Positions 1-10,825 of a stretch of DNA of 64,000 nucleotides are shown here, piece after piece. The stretch spans positions 2,542,001 to 2,606,000 of the forward strand of contig NZ_CP108093.1 in NCBI RefSeq assembly GCF_036188265.1, written 5' to 3'. Every line of letters begins with the position of its first letter. The stretch's first letter is position 1. The stretch is from Streptomyces sp. NBC_00247 (GTDB lineage: Bacteria; Actinomycetota; Actinomycetes; Streptomycetales; Streptomycetaceae). Under the pieces are notes generated by a model, which worked only from the letters and a program-made list of their open reading frames with translations, did not search any database and had not been told where the DNA came from. Made by a program: the position numbers and the translations under genes.

Positions 1-26
1 GTCGACGGCCGCGACCCGGGTCGTGG

Positions 27-572
27 TCACGCGGTCTCCCCGGCCTGCTTCTCGGGCGTGCAGGGCGTGACGCAGGGGCCCTTGGCCCACCACTCGGGCA
101 GCATGGCGATGGCCTCGTCGCCGAGCGGGTTCACGCCGGGTCCGGCGGCCAGCGAGTGGCCGACGAGGACGTGCAGGCACTTCACCCGGTCCGGCATGCC
201 GCCGGCGCTCGGGAAGCCCTCCAGCACCTCGATGGCGTCGCGGCGGGCGAGGTAGTCCTCGTGCGCGGCGCGGTAGGAGGCGGCGAGCTCCGGGTCGGTG
301 CCCAGGCGCTCGGTCATCTCCTTCATGACGCCGTTCGCCTCCAGCGTGCCGATCGCGGACGCGGCGCGCGGGCACGTCAGGTAGAACGTCGTCGGGAACG
401 GCGTGCCGTCCTCCAGACGGGGCTGGGTCTCCACCACGTCCGGGTTGCCGCAGGGGCAGCGGTGCGCGATGGCGCGCAGCCCGCGCGGCGGCCGTCCGAG
501 CTGCTGCTCGAACGCGGCGATGTCCGCGTCGGTGGGCGGAGTGGATTCGGTCTGCGGAGGGGCGGTGTCCAT
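27..572 (-). CDS. DUF501 domain-containing protein
   Basis: A 181-residue protein of the DUF501 family, whose biochemical role is unknown. The actinobacterial pattern is visible: a Cys-Pro-Cys-Gly segment at about residues 39-42, a Phe-Tyr-Leu-Thr-Cys-Pro-Arg strand near 63-69, and a later C-L-H-V-L-V-G-H motif around 132-139. There is no signal peptide or membrane segment, so it should be cytoplasmic. It follows the FtsB/DivIC-like gene and enolase on the same strand. In Streptomyces and mycobacteria this trio is normally continued by an exopolyphosphatase (Ppx/GppA) gene, which would lie just outside the left edge. The family call is from remembered sequence pattern; function is not inferred. 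Confidence 0.85.
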   Translation of the reverse strand: MDTAPPQTESTPPTDADIAAFEQQLGRPPRGLRAIAHRCPCGNPDVVETQPRLEDGTPFPTTFYLTCPRAASAIGTLEANGVMKEMTERLGTDPELAASYRAAHEDYLARRDAIEVLEGFPSAGGMPDRVKCLHVLVGHSLAAGPGVNPLGDEAIAMLPEWWAKGPCVTPCTPEKQAGETA

Positions 573-668
573 GCCTGCCTTGGTTCTGCTCGAAGGTGCT
601 GCTCTGTGGGGTGCGGTGCGCCGCGGGGCGCGGTTCTGCTCGGACCAGTGTGCCTGGCCGCGCGGGGC

Positions 669-1172
669 TCAGTCGCCGTGGGAGGAGCCGTCGGATTCGT
701 TGCCGGAGCCGTCCGCGCTGTCCACGCCGTCCCAGAGGTTGGAGTGCCAGGGCCGGCCGTCGGCGCCGGGCTCGCCCCGGCCGTCGTCCGCCGCGTCGGG
801 GTCGATCACGGTGTAGCCGGTCTCGCCGGGGAGGACGTAGTGGAGGTGTTCGCGGGCGAGGCGGCGGATGTACGCGTCGTCCTGGAGGCGGGCCTTCTCG
901 TCCCGCAGCTCCTCGGCGCGCTTCCCGGCGTCCTGGAGCGTCCGTTCCTGGTCGGCGATCTCCTCGCGCTGGGAGACGTACTGCCGCATCGGGTACGCCA
1001 GCGCCACGATCAGGGTGCAGACGATCAGCGCCAGGAACGCGGCGCGGCCGGTGAGCCGGGAGCGGTGGGCCTGGCGGCGGTTCTGGGAGCGGTAGACGCG
1101 GGCCGCCGTCTGCTCGCCGAGCAGCCGCAGCCTGGTCGCGGTGGAGAACCGGTCGCGGTCCTTCACGGCCAT
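669..1172 (-). CDS. FtsB/DivIC-family septum formation initiator
   Basis: About 167 residues. A basic N-terminus leads to one membrane helix (roughly residues 44-62, AAFLALIVCTLIVALAY). A periplasmic-side coiled coil follows (QREEIADQERTLQDAGKRAEE region), then a short conserved L-A-R-E-H-L-H-Y-V-L-P-G-E motif characteristic of the DivIC/FtsB family. The acidic Ser/Gly-rich tail is variable. The family acts in the divisome with FtsL and FtsQ. I chose the ATG at 1172 over the one at 1178: the strong GGGGAGG ribosome site is 7 nt from the first and only about 1 nt from the second. It lies between eno and DUF501, the usual actinobacterial order. Confidence 0.88.
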   Translation of the reverse strand: MAVKDRDRFSTATRLRLLGEQTAARVYRSQNRRQAHRSRLTGRAAFLALIVCTLIVALAYPMRQYVSQREEIADQERTLQDAGKRAEELRDEKARLQDDAYIRRLAREHLHYVLPGETGYTVIDPDAADDGRGEPGADGRPWHSNLWDGVDSADGSGNESDGSSHGD

Positions 1173-1274
1173 GTTCATGCCTCCCCGTCACGCACGTCCG
1201 TCCCCGCACACGGTACGGGACCGAGTGCGGGGACGGACGGAGGCTGGTGGAGCGGGCCCTGGCCGGGCCGCGGA

Positions 1275-2695
<1,421 letters not shown>

Positions 2696-2818
2696 CATAA
2701 CGTCCGGCGGTACGGGGGCCGGCGGTCCGCGGTACGGCGGGGGAAGCGAACCTCTCCTTCCCCTCCTCACCTGTACGCCGCTCGCGGTCCCGCATCCGCA
2801 CCGGCGCCGGAAAAGGCC

Positions 2819-2855
2819 CTGGCCCGGCGCGCGGGGGGAGTGCGCGCCGGGCCAG
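2819..2855 (-). terminator. Rho-independent-type hairpin after rpfA
   Basis: A perfect 14-bp G+C stem (2819-2832 with 2842-2855) and a 9-nt loop, 57 nt past the rpfA stop on the minus strand. No U-tract follows, as is common in Streptomyces. It separates rpfA from eno. Confidence 0.75.
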
Positions 2856-2911
2856 GGAGTGGGAAAGGGGTGCCGCCGGACACCCCCGTTCCGGGGAGGA
2901 GTGGTTCGTGA

Positions 2912-3853
<942 letters not shown>

Positions 3854-4028
3854 CGACGGGGCCCGCGGTGCGAGCGGTTCTGACCGTAAACAGAGGGAAC
3901 CCCCACATTCAATGATGGACATATCAGACAATCAGACCTTACTAGCCACGGTTGAATAACCGTTTCCGCAGGTCAAAGCGGACATCTGCGAACGCCGGTG
4001 ACCGCGACACGCCGAAACAGCGAAGAGA

Positions 4029-4061
4029 CCCATGTCTCACTTTCGCAAAAGTGGACATAGG
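4029..4061 (-). terminator. Terminator after second rpf gene
   Basis: An imperfect stem-loop: 4029-4043 pairs with 4048-4061 around the loop cgca, with one bulge. Arms carry CACTTT/AAAGTG and ATGTC/GACAT. It sits 44 nt past the stop of the minus-strand gene and is unusually A+T rich for this genome. The remainder of 3854-4104 should hold the rpfA promoter; I could not place it confidently. Confidence 0.7.
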
Positions 4062-4104
4062 CCCCTTAACTGCCCCTCTTTTTGGGGTGTTTTCCCGAAT
4101 TGGA

Positions 4105-5166
4105 TCAGTTGGCGGGAGCGGTCTCGGCCGTGTCGGGAACGGTCTCCGGCGTGTCGGAGGTGGCGTCCGACGCGGCCGGGGCGGTGCCGGTCGCCGCGGG
4201 GGCCTCCGCCGACGTCAGGTCGAGCTCCTGGCCGGGCAGGATCAGGTCCGGGTCGGAGCCGATCACGCTCTCGTTGGCCTGGTAGAGCTCGGTCCAGCCG
4301 TCGGAGAGGTTCTGCGCGTCGGCGATCGCCCAGAGGTTGTCGCCGGACCGGACCGTGTACGTCCCGTCCGTCGCGAGGGTCGTGTCGTCGCGCGCGTCGC
4401 CGTCCCCGCGCGAGGCGTGCCGGCCGGTGTCGCGCGAGGCGTCGGCGGCCGCCTCGTCCGGGTCGGGCGTCCCGCGGTGCTTGCCGCTCGTCGCGGTGTC
4501 ACCGGTCGCCGCGTCCGTCGCGCCGCCCTTGGTACCGCTCTTCGCACCGCTCTTGCCGGGCGTGGTGGCGTCCGGGGTGGCCGAGCCGGAGGGCGAGGGG
4601 GTCGCGGAGGCGTCGGGGCTCGGCGTGGCGCTGCTCCCGGAGGTGCCGCCGGAGTCCGGGGCGCCGGTCGAGCCGGAGGAGCCCGTCGACTCCGCGGTGC
4701 CGGTGGAGACGGGTGCGCCGTCCGCGTCCGGGATCGTGCCGGCCGAGGCTCCCGCGTCCGTGGAGCCGGGGTCGACGCCGATGAGGGCGCCCGCGGGCGC
4801 CAGCCCGGAGATCACCGCGCACCCGGGCCACGCCTGCGGGCCCTTGGCGTCGAGCACCTTCTCCGCCACGGCTATCTGCTGGGTGCGGCTGGCGAGATCC
4901 GCGCGCTGCGCGTACTCCGTACCGCCGTAGGCGGACCAGGTCTCCTGGGAGAACTGCAGTCCGCCGTAGTAGCCGTTGCCGAAGTCCGCGCTCCAGGTGC
5001 CGCCGCTCTCGCATTCGGCGACCTTGTCCCAGGTGTTCGCGTCCGCCGCGCCGGCACTGCCTGCGGCGAGGAGCGGAATCGCGAGGGCGGAGCCTGTCAC
5101 GCCGGCTGCGACGACGATGGCGGGTGCCTGGCGAGGGCGGCGGTGTCTGCCGTTCGCGGAGCCCAT
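4105..5166 (-). CDS. Second resuscitation-promoting factor with LysM domain (RpfC-like)
   Basis: A 353-residue secreted Rpf. It has a basic N-terminus, a hydrophobic signal segment, and a cleavage region after AAGSAGA. The transglycosylase domain starts TWDKVAECESGGTWSADFG, with catalytic E53, and contains [10 protein letters not shown] and two Cys likely disulfide-bonded. A Pro/Ser/Thr/Gly-rich linker of nearly 200 residues follows, then a LysM module (SGDNLWAIADAQNL...DLILPGQEL). The Ala/Glu/Thr-rich tail lies beyond it. The start is the ATG with GGAAGG about 8 nt upstream. It is adjacent to and homologous with rpfA but I see no ydaO-type leader upstream, so the pair is probably regulated separately. 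In S. coelicolor I recall the neighbouring gene being called rpfC. Confidence 0.9.
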   Translation of the reverse strand: MGSANGRHRRPRQAPAIVVAAGVTGSALAIPLLAAGSAGAADANTWDKVAECESGGTWSADFGNGYYGGLQFSQETWSAYGGTEYAQRADLASRTQQIAVAEKVLDAKGPQAWPGCAVISGLAPAGALIGVDPGSTDAGASAGTIPDADGAPVSTGTAESTGSSGSTGAPDSGGTSGSSATPSPDASATPSPSGSATPDATTPGKSGAKSGTKGGATDAATGDTATSGKHRGTPDPDEAAADASRDTGRHASRGDGDARDDTTLATDGTYTVRSGDNLWAIADAQNLSDGWTELYQANESVIGSDPDLILPGQELDLTSAEAPAATGTAPAASDATSDTPETVPDTAETAPAN

Positions 5167-5272
5167 GGGAGTGCCTTCCGTGTGACTGACGGGTGAACTG
5201 ATGCGTCGAACCGTGAACCTAGCGGGACTCGAACGTGTGTCACAAGTCGATGCCTCGCAGATCACGTGAACA

Positions 5273-6604
5273 TCACAGTGTTGACGGAACGTCACCTTGG
5301 TCGAGCGCCGGCCTGGGCGTGAACTCCACCGGAAGGGTGCGCAGTCCACGCATGATGAGCCCTCCACGCCACCGCAAATCGGCTGTTTCTCCCGCAAGAC
5401 GCAGGTCAGGGAGGCGCCTCAACAGGGTCGCGAGGGCGGTCCGTCCCTCCAGCCGGGCGAGCGGCGCACCCACGCAGTAGTGGATGCCGTGGCCGTAGCC
5501 GAGGTGCTGATTGTCACGCCGGGCGAGGTCGAGCGTGTCGGGGTCCTCGAAGCGCGCGGGGTCGCGGTCGGCCGCCGCGAGGACCACGAGCACGGGATCG
5601 CCTGCCGCGATCTCCTCGCCGCCGAGGGTCAGCGGTTCGGTGGCGTACCGCCAGGTGGCCAGCTCCACCGGGCCGTCGAAGCGGAGCAGCTCCTCGACGC
5701 CGGTGGCGAGCAGCTCCTCCTCCCCCGCCGCCAGCGACGCCTGGAGGCGGGCGCGCTCCTCGGGGTGGCGGAGCAGGGAGTGGGTGCCGTTGCCGATGAG
5801 GTTGACGGTCGTCTCGAAGCCCGCGAAGAGCAGGATGAAGGCCATCGCGGCGGCCTCGTTCTCCGTGAGGTGCTCGCCGTGGTCGCTGGTGCGGATGAGT
5901 TCGGAGATCAGGTCGTCGCCCGGGTTCTCCCGCTTGCGGTGGATGAGTTCGGCGAGGTAGGCGCGCATCCGCTTCACCGAGCGCGCCACTCCGCCACGTG
6001 GTCCGCCGCCGTGGCGGATCATCATGCCCGCCCAGTCCCGGAAGTCGTCCTGGTCCTCCTCGGGCACCCCGAGCAGGTCGCAGATGGCGTAGATGGGGAG
6101 CGGGAACGCGAACTCGTGGATGAGGTCGGCCTTGCCCTCGGTCGCGAACCGGTCGATGAGCCGGTCCGTCAGCTCCTGCACGCGGGGCGCGAACTCCGCG
6201 ACCCGGCGCGGGGTGAACGCCTTGGACACGAGCCGGCGCAGCCGGGTGTGGTCGGGCGGGTCGATGTTGAGCAGATGGGTCATCAGCTCGGCCTTGCGCT
6301 CCCCCGGAATCCCGGTCTTCCCCTTGGCGTGCGCCGACCCGGCGTGGTGGACCGGGTTCTTGGAGAGCCGGTGGTCGGCGAGGGCGTGCCGGGCGTCCGC
6401 GTACCGGGTGACCAGCCAGGCTTCGACGCCGCTGGGCAGCGTGGTGCGGTGCACCGGGCTGTGCTCGCGGAGCCAGGCGTACGCCGGGTACGGGTCGGTC
6501 GCGAACTCCCAGGTGAAGAGTTCGGGGGCGGCGGGCGCGCGGTGCGCGGGGCAGCCGGCGGGGCCGGGTTCCTCGGGGCTGTCGTCCACCGGCCGGTCAC
6601 TCAT
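5273..6604 (-). CDS. Cytochrome P450
   Basis: A 443-residue soluble bacterial P450. The oxygen-binding I-helix segment is FILLFAGFETTVNLIGNG. The heme-ligand loop is YGHGIHYCVGAPLARLE, with the thiolate Cys at residue 377. The N-terminal P-x-P-x-x-Y-A-W-L pattern is typical of actinobacterial CYP105/107-like enzymes. The substrate is unknown; redox partners are not encoded here. It overlaps mazG by 8 nt (ATGAGTGA), so the two are translationally coupled. No biosynthetic cluster surrounds it; P450 next to mazG is a recurrent Streptomyces arrangement. Confidence 0.93.
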   Translation of the reverse strand: MSDRPVDDSPEEPGPAGCPAHRAPAAPELFTWEFATDPYPAYAWLREHSPVHRTTLPSGVEAWLVTRYADARHALADHRLSKNPVHHAGSAHAKGKTGIPGERKAELMTHLLNIDPPDHTRLRRLVSKAFTPRRVAEFAPRVQELTDRLIDRFATEGKADLIHEFAFPLPIYAICDLLGVPEEDQDDFRDWAGMMIRHGGGPRGGVARSVKRMRAYLAELIHRKRENPGDDLISELIRTSDHGEHLTENEAAAMAFILLFAGFETTVNLIGNGTHSLLRHPEERARLQASLAAGEEELLATGVEELLRFDGPVELATWRYATEPLTLGGEEIAAGDPVLVVLAAADRDPARFEDPDTLDLARRDNQHLGYGHGIHYCVGAPLARLEGRTALATLLRRLPDLRLAGETADLRWRGGLIMRGLRTLPVEFTPRPALDQGDVPSTL

Positions 6605-7580
6605 CGCCGGTGCCCGGGGCGTCCGCGCCCTCCGCCGCGAGGATCACGTCGCGGTAGGCGCGGGCCGCCGCGCGCAGGGCGGCCTCCGGGTCGACGCCCT
6701 CGGCCTCGGCGCGGACGGCGAGGGCGAGGAGCTCGTGGCCGAGGGTGTCGCCGGCGGGCGGGGCGACCTCCAGGCCGGAGCCGCGGACCCGGCTGCCGAG
6801 CTTCGCCGCGAGGGCGAGGGCGGGCTGACCGAGCGGGATGCCCTCGGTGACCGAGTCGCGTCGCTTCTCGACCGCCTTGGTACGCAGCCAGTGCGCGCGG
6901 ACGTCCTCCGGGGTCTCCGCCGTGGCGTCGCCGAAGATGTGCGGGTGACGGCGGATCAGCTTCTCCACCAGGGTGCCCGCCACGTCGTCGACGGAGAAGG
7001 GCGCCTCGGCGTCCTCCTCGGCGATCCGGGCGTGGAAGACGACTTGGAGGAGGACGTCCCCGAGCTCCTCGCGGAGTTCGTCGCGGTCGCCGTCCTCGAT
7101 CGCCTCGACCAGCTCGTACGTCTCCTCGATGGCGTACTTGGCGAGCCCCCGGTGCGTCATCGTCGAGGTCCACGGGCACTCGCGGCGGATCACGTCCATG
7201 ACCTGGACGAGGTCGAGGAGGCGGGCGCCCGGCAGGTCGTACGAACCGGGGAGCAGTTCCAGGTCCGGCATCCGTACCCGGCCGGAGCCACCGAGGCGGG
7301 CGAGTCCGTCGGTGAGCCGCTGGTCGCCCTCACCGCCGACCAGCACCACCACGGTCCGGCCGCCGGCGCAGGCGTCGACCAGTTCCTCGGCGGTCAGCTC
7401 CGTGTTCTCGACGGTGACGCCCGCCTCGCGCAGGTACGGGAGCTGTACGTGGTCGGGGGCGCCGCACAGGACGCGGTCGGCGGTGCGCAACGTCTGCCAG
7501 GCGGGCCAGGACAGCAGTCCGGGGGCGACTCGGTGGCTGGCGGTGAGGAGGACGACCCGGCCGGGTGCTTCAGCGTTCAC
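6597..7580 (-). CDS. mazG: Nucleoside triphosphate pyrophosphohydrolase MazG
   Basis: A 327-residue all-alpha NTP pyrophosphatase that hydrolyses (d)NTPs to NMP and PPi in house-cleaning. Two parts are visible. Residues 1-105 resemble the N-terminal extension seen in actinobacterial and tetrapyrrole-methylase-linked MazG. The MazG core follows, with CPWTSTMTHRGLAKYAIEE, EETYELVEAI and DELREELGDVLLQVVFHA, carrying the ExxE...ExxD metal-binding residues; a short linker and C-terminal helices complete it. The start is GTG at 7580 with a weak ribosome site. Its stop overlaps the P450 start. Confidence 0.9.
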   Translation of the reverse strand: MNAEAPGRVVLLTASHRVAPGLLSWPAWQTLRTADRVLCGAPDHVQLPYLREAGVTVENTELTAEELVDACAGGRTVVVLVGGEGDQRLTDGLARLGGSGRVRMPDLELLPGSYDLPGARLLDLVQVMDVIRRECPWTSTMTHRGLAKYAIEETYELVEAIEDGDRDELREELGDVLLQVVFHARIAEEDAEAPFSVDDVAGTLVEKLIRRHPHIFGDATAETPEDVRAHWLRTKAVEKRRDSVTEGIPLGQPALALAAKLGSRVRGSGLEVAPPAGDTLGHELLALAVRAEAEGVDPEAALRAAARAYRDVILAAEGADAPGTGDE

Positions 7581-7605
7581 CCGTCGAACCTACCTCGGCT
7601 GCGTG

Positions 7606-8322
7606 TCAGCCCGCCGGGGCGGTGTCCGTCTGCCCGGAGCCGTCCTGCCCGCTGCCGTCGCCTCCGGCGCCGTCCCCTCCGGACGTCGCGTCGTCGGCGC
7701 CGGTGGCCTTGGCGAGCCAGGGGGACTCGTAGGTACCGAGGCGGATCTGCTGGTCGTCCCAGGCTCCGTAGCGCGGGTTGACGTCGATGTGCAGCGATTT
7801 CGATGCCTTGGTGAGCGCCTCGGTCACCTTCTGGGTGCCCTCCTGGGTCTGGAGGTCCGCGCCGAGCGACGCCGCCAGCTTCGGCAGCTGGACCTCCTGG
7901 CGGAGGTCGCCGTCGATCTGCTCCGGGGAGATCCAGCGCTCCTGGAGGAGGGTCGCGGCAAGTTCGTCCTCGCCGCCGTACTGGGCGACCGCCGCCTGGC
8001 GGACCTGCTGGAGCTCCTTGCGGCTGACGGTCACCCCGGCGTCCCCGGCCGCCTTGTCGAGGACCCGTCCGAAGATCAGCCGGTGCAGGGCGGCGCGCGG
8101 GAGCTGTCCGGACCCCTTCACCAGCTGGGCGGACTGCGGCGAGTTCTGCTGCGCGCCGCGCACCTCGGCGACGTCCGCCTGGAGGGTGGAGACCTCGATC
8201 CGCTGCCCTCCGACGATCGCGGCGGCGCCGGGGTGGGCCTCGCTCCCGCAGGCGGTGAGGACGGGCACGGAGAGCAGGAGTGCGGCGGAGAGGGTGAGCG
8301 CGGTGCGACGACGGCGGTGCAA
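7606..8322 (-). CDS. SurA N-terminal-domain lipoprotein (chaperone-like)
   Basis: About 238 residues. It starts at TTG, 5 nt after a GGGAGG site; no ATG or GTG fits the signal peptide. The Arg-rich N-terminus, Leu/Ala core and lipobox LTAC mark a lipoprotein anchored outside the membrane. The mature part has SurA N-terminal character (VGGQRIEVSTLQADVAE; RLIFGRVLDKAAGDAGVTVS), the peptide-binding helical region of periplasmic-type chaperones. I see no parvulin prolyl-isomerase domain. The C-terminus is Gly/Ser/Asp-rich. It lies 25 nt upstream of mazG on the same strand, a conserved Streptomyces neighbour. Confidence 0.85.
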   Translation of the reverse strand: MHRRRRTALTLSAALLLSVPVLTACGSEAHPGAAAIVGGQRIEVSTLQADVAEVRGAQQNSPQSAQLVKGSGQLPRAALHRLIFGRVLDKAAGDAGVTVSRKELQQVRQAAVAQYGGEDELAATLLQERWISPEQIDGDLRQEVQLPKLAASLGADLQTQEGTQKVTEALTKASKSLHIDVNPRYGAWDDQQIRLGTYESPWLAKATGADDATSGGDGAGGDGSGQDGSGQTDTAPAG

Positions 8323-8341
8323 AGGAGCCTCCCGATGAGAG

Positions 8342-8361
8342 TTTGTGCATCAGTGCACAAA
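8342..8361. promoter_or_regulatory. 20-bp inverted repeat upstream of SurA-like gene
   Basis: Perfect 8-bp arms TTTGTGCA and TGCACAAA separated by tcag, 20-39 nt upstream of the TTG start of the minus-strand lipoprotein gene. Position and symmetry suit a dimeric repressor operator; no cognate regulator is identified. Confidence 0.5.
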
Positions 8362-8486
8362 GCCTTGCGGTGATCGATGTTAGGCAGTGGTGGCCATGGG
8401 GGCCACTGGTTCGACCAACGATTCGGGACGAGTTGGGGATGTGGTGCCGTCGGGCGGTCTCCGCCCGGCCGTGCCCGCCGTCGGCC

Positions 8487-10049
8487 TCAGCCGCCGCGTA
8501 CGTCCCGCTGGTGCGTCAGCTGGCGGCGGAGTTCGGCGGGGAGCGGGTGGTGCGGGCCGTAGGAGCGCTCGGTGTCGTACAGCAGGGCCTGCAGCTGGGC
8601 ACGGCCGGCGGTGTGGTCGCCGACCGCGAGCAGCAGCAGCCCGATGCGGTGGCGGATGTCGAAGGCCCGGCCGGGGTCGGTGGCGACGGCTCCGTAGACG
8701 TTCTCGTAGTACGGAAGGACCGCGCGGTACTCGTTGAGCGCCGCGGCCGTCTCGCCCAGCTGCTCCAGGCACTGGGCGGCGTCGTAGCGGTACTGGAGCG
8801 TCTGCGGGTCGCCGGGGCCGGCTTCGGCGGTGCGGTCGTCGGCGAGGCGCCGCAGTTCGGGCAGGGCCCGGCGGTACTGGCCGTCGTCCATCAGCGTCGC
8901 CGCGTACTGCTTGCGCAGGATGCGGACGACGGGTGAGCGCTCGCCGTGCTCGGCGGCGGCGGTCGGCAGGATCGAGCCGAGGATGTCCACGGCCTGGGTG
9001 ATCCGGCCCTCGCCGAGGAGCTGCTTGACCTCGTCGACGGCGCGCGCCACGTCCGCCCGGCCGGACGCCGGGCGCTGGGTGGGTACGGGCGGCGGGCCGA
9101 AGCCGGTGGCCGGCGCGGGAGCGGGGGCGGTGGCCCGGTCGGGCCAGGGGGCGTGCGGGCGGAGGAACGGCCGGGTCGGGTCGAGCGGTCCGGCGGGCGA
9201 ACCGTGCGCCGGCAGCAGCGGGGCGAGGGCCTCGTACACCTCCTGGGCGGAGCCGGGACGGGCCTGCGGGTCCTTGGCGAGCAGCCGCAGGACGAGGGCC
9301 TCCAGCTGCTCGGGCACGTCGGCCCTCAGGTTGCGGACCGGCAGCGGGGGTTCGTAGAGGTGGCGGTGGAGCACGCCGAGGGCGGTGGACCCGGAGAACG
9401 GCACGTCCCCGCTGAGCAGCTCGTGCAGCAGCACGCCGAGTGCGTACAGGTCGGTGTACGGGCCGACCGCGCCGCCCATCGCCTGCTCGGGCGCCATGTA
9501 GGCCGGAGAGCCGATCGGCGAACCGGTGTGGGTGAGCCGGGTGGTGTCGGTGTCCAGTACGGAGGCGACGCCGAGGTCGAGCACGGTGACGGTGCCGTCG
9601 GGGCGGACCATGACGTTGCGGGGCTTGAGGTCGCGGTGGACGATCGGCACCGCGTGCACGGCGCTGAGCACCGCGCAGAGCTGGGCGGCGACCGCGACGG
9701 CCCAGGGCCACGGGTAGGGGTCGTGCTCGGCGAGGTGGTCGGCGAGGTCGGAGCCCTCGACGTACTGCATGACGAGGAAGAGGTCGTCGCCGTCGCCCCC
9801 GGCGTCGTGGACGGTGACGAGTCCGGGGTGGTCGACCTGCGCGGTCACCCGGCACTCCCGGGCGAACCTGCGGCGCATCTCCTCGGCTTCCTCCCGGCCG
9901 CCGGGCACGCCCATCCGGTCGGGACGCAACAGCTTCACCGCGACCCGGCGGTCGAGCCGCTGGTCGTACGCCGTCCAGACCTGGCCCATCCCTCCCTGGC
10001 CGAGGATCGCCGCGAGTGCGTACCGTCCGGCGACGACGCGTCCGCTCAC
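8487..10049 (-). CDS. Serine/threonine protein kinase with C-terminal TPR-like region
   Basis: 520 residues. The Hanks-type kinase domain occupies about residues 8-270: glycine loop GQGGMG (18-23), ATP lysine K39, catalytic loop HRDLKPRNVM with D140, and metal-binding DLG (158-160, a common variant of DFG). SPAYMAPEQA is the activation segment end. A Pro/Ala-rich linker follows. Residues about 330-515 form helical repeats resembling tetratricopeptides. There is no transmembrane segment or PASTA domain, so it is likely cytoplasmic. Its GTG start overlaps the stop of the upstream membrane-protein gene (GTGA), implying co-translation and perhaps a functional link. The substrate is unknown. Confidence 0.92.
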   Translation of the reverse strand: MSGRVVAGRYALAAILGQGGMGQVWTAYDQRLDRRVAVKLLRPDRMGVPGGREEAEEMRRRFARECRVTAQVDHPGLVTVHDAGGDGDDLFLVMQYVEGSDLADHLAEHDPYPWPWAVAVAAQLCAVLSAVHAVPIVHRDLKPRNVMVRPDGTVTVLDLGVASVLDTDTTRLTHTGSPIGSPAYMAPEQAMGGAVGPYTDLYALGVLLHELLSGDVPFSGSTALGVLHRHLYEPPLPVRNLRADVPEQLEALVLRLLAKDPQARPGSAQEVYEALAPLLPAHGSPAGPLDPTRPFLRPHAPWPDRATAPAPAPATGFGPPPVPTQRPASGRADVARAVDEVKQLLGEGRITQAVDILGSILPTAAAEHGERSPVVRILRKQYAATLMDDGQYRRALPELRRLADDRTAEAGPGDPQTLQYRYDAAQCLEQLGETAAALNEYRAVLPYYENVYGAVATDPGRAFDIRHRIGLLLLAVGDHTAGRAQLQALLYDTERSYGPHHPLPAELRRQLTHQRDVRGG

Positions 10050-10732
10050 CGGCCCTCACCTTCCTTGCGCAGGTAGTCGCTCAGCTCGTCCAGCTCGGCG
10101 CGGACCTGGTCGAGCCGCTGGGGCGGGCCGGGGCGCCGCGGGGGCGGGGTGGGCTGCGGCTGTGGCTGCGGCTGCGGCTGGGGCTGCGGCTGCGGCTGGG
10201 GCTGCGGCGGGACGGCTCGGTAGGGCGCGGCGGGGCCCTGCGGGTGCGGGGTGACGGGCGGTGCGCCGTAGGGGGGCGTCTGCTGCCGGGGGGTGGCCGG
10301 CGGGTAGCCGTACCCCTGGACGGGGCCGGCGGACGGGTAGCCGGGGGTGGCCCGCGCGCGGGCCGCGAGGGCCCCGGGGCCGTTCGGGCCGAAGTGCCGG
10401 ATGTCGGTGAAGAGGTAGTACCAGGTGACGCCGCCGAGGAGGGCCAGGATCCAGCCGATCAGGGCGAACGCCTGGTTGTCCGTCATCTCGTCCTCGGCGC
10501 TGGGGAGCACGTCCAGGTAGACGCCGAGTCCCACGGTGAGCACGACGGACAGGACGAACAGCCCCCAGTCGCGCGGTCGCCGGGTGACGATCGCCAGCCG
10601 CAGCATCGCCGTCCAGGCCAGGAAGCCGCAACTCAGCACGGTCAGTGCCACGAAGACCACGCGCAGGACCGTCAGCGTCGCCGAGGACGGGCGCGCCGGG
10701 GGAAGCTCCGGCGGATAGCCGTAGCCGTGCAT
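10046..10732 (-). CDS. Proline/glutamine-rich membrane protein
   Basis: 228 residues, unassigned family. The N-terminus contains Tyr/Gly/Pro residues. About four hydrophobic stretches lie between residues 20 and 130 (VLRVVFVALTVLSCGFLAW; LFVLSVVLTVGLGVYLDVL; ALIGWILALLGGVTWYYLF). The cytoplasmic C-terminal half is low complexity, with about ten consecutive Pro-Gln dipeptides, ending in a charged helix LDQVRAELDELSDYLRKE. The ATG at 10732 has GGGAG about 7 nt upstream and gives a sensible N-terminus; an upstream start would add 27 unlike residues. It is translationally coupled to the kinase gene, so it could be its membrane partner (inference). Confidence 0.8.
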   Translation of the reverse strand: MHGYGYPPELPPARPSSATLTVLRVVFVALTVLSCGFLAWTAMLRLAIVTRRPRDWGLFVLSVVLTVGLGVYLDVLPSAEDEMTDNQAFALIGWILALLGGVTWYYLFTDIRHFGPNGPGALAARARATPGYPSAGPVQGYGYPPATPRQQTPPYGAPPVTPHPQGPAAPYRAVPPQPQPQPQPQPQPQPQPQPTPPPRRPGPPQRLDQVRAELDELSDYLRKEGEGR

Positions 10733-10825
10733 GTGCCGCTCCCGGGAGGCGATGGGCGGATGTGTGGTGCGAGCGTATACACCCACGCGGGCAGCCGTTC
10801 CCTGGTTGTGCACAACGGACGTGAC

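Noticed and set aside
4105..5270. A second c-di-AMP riboswitch upstream of the RpfC-like gene
   Set aside because: None of the ydaO consensus blocks occurs between the P450 stop and the start codon; the gap is only about 100 nt.
5273..6604. Biosynthetic gene cluster signalled by the P450
   Set aside because: Neighbours are enolase, rpf genes and mazG, a conserved core arrangement; no synthase, tailoring set or transporter cluster is present.
8487..10049. Pseudokinase because of DLG instead of DFG
   Set aside because: DLG is common in active bacterial kinases; the Lys, HRD Asp and glycine loop are intact.
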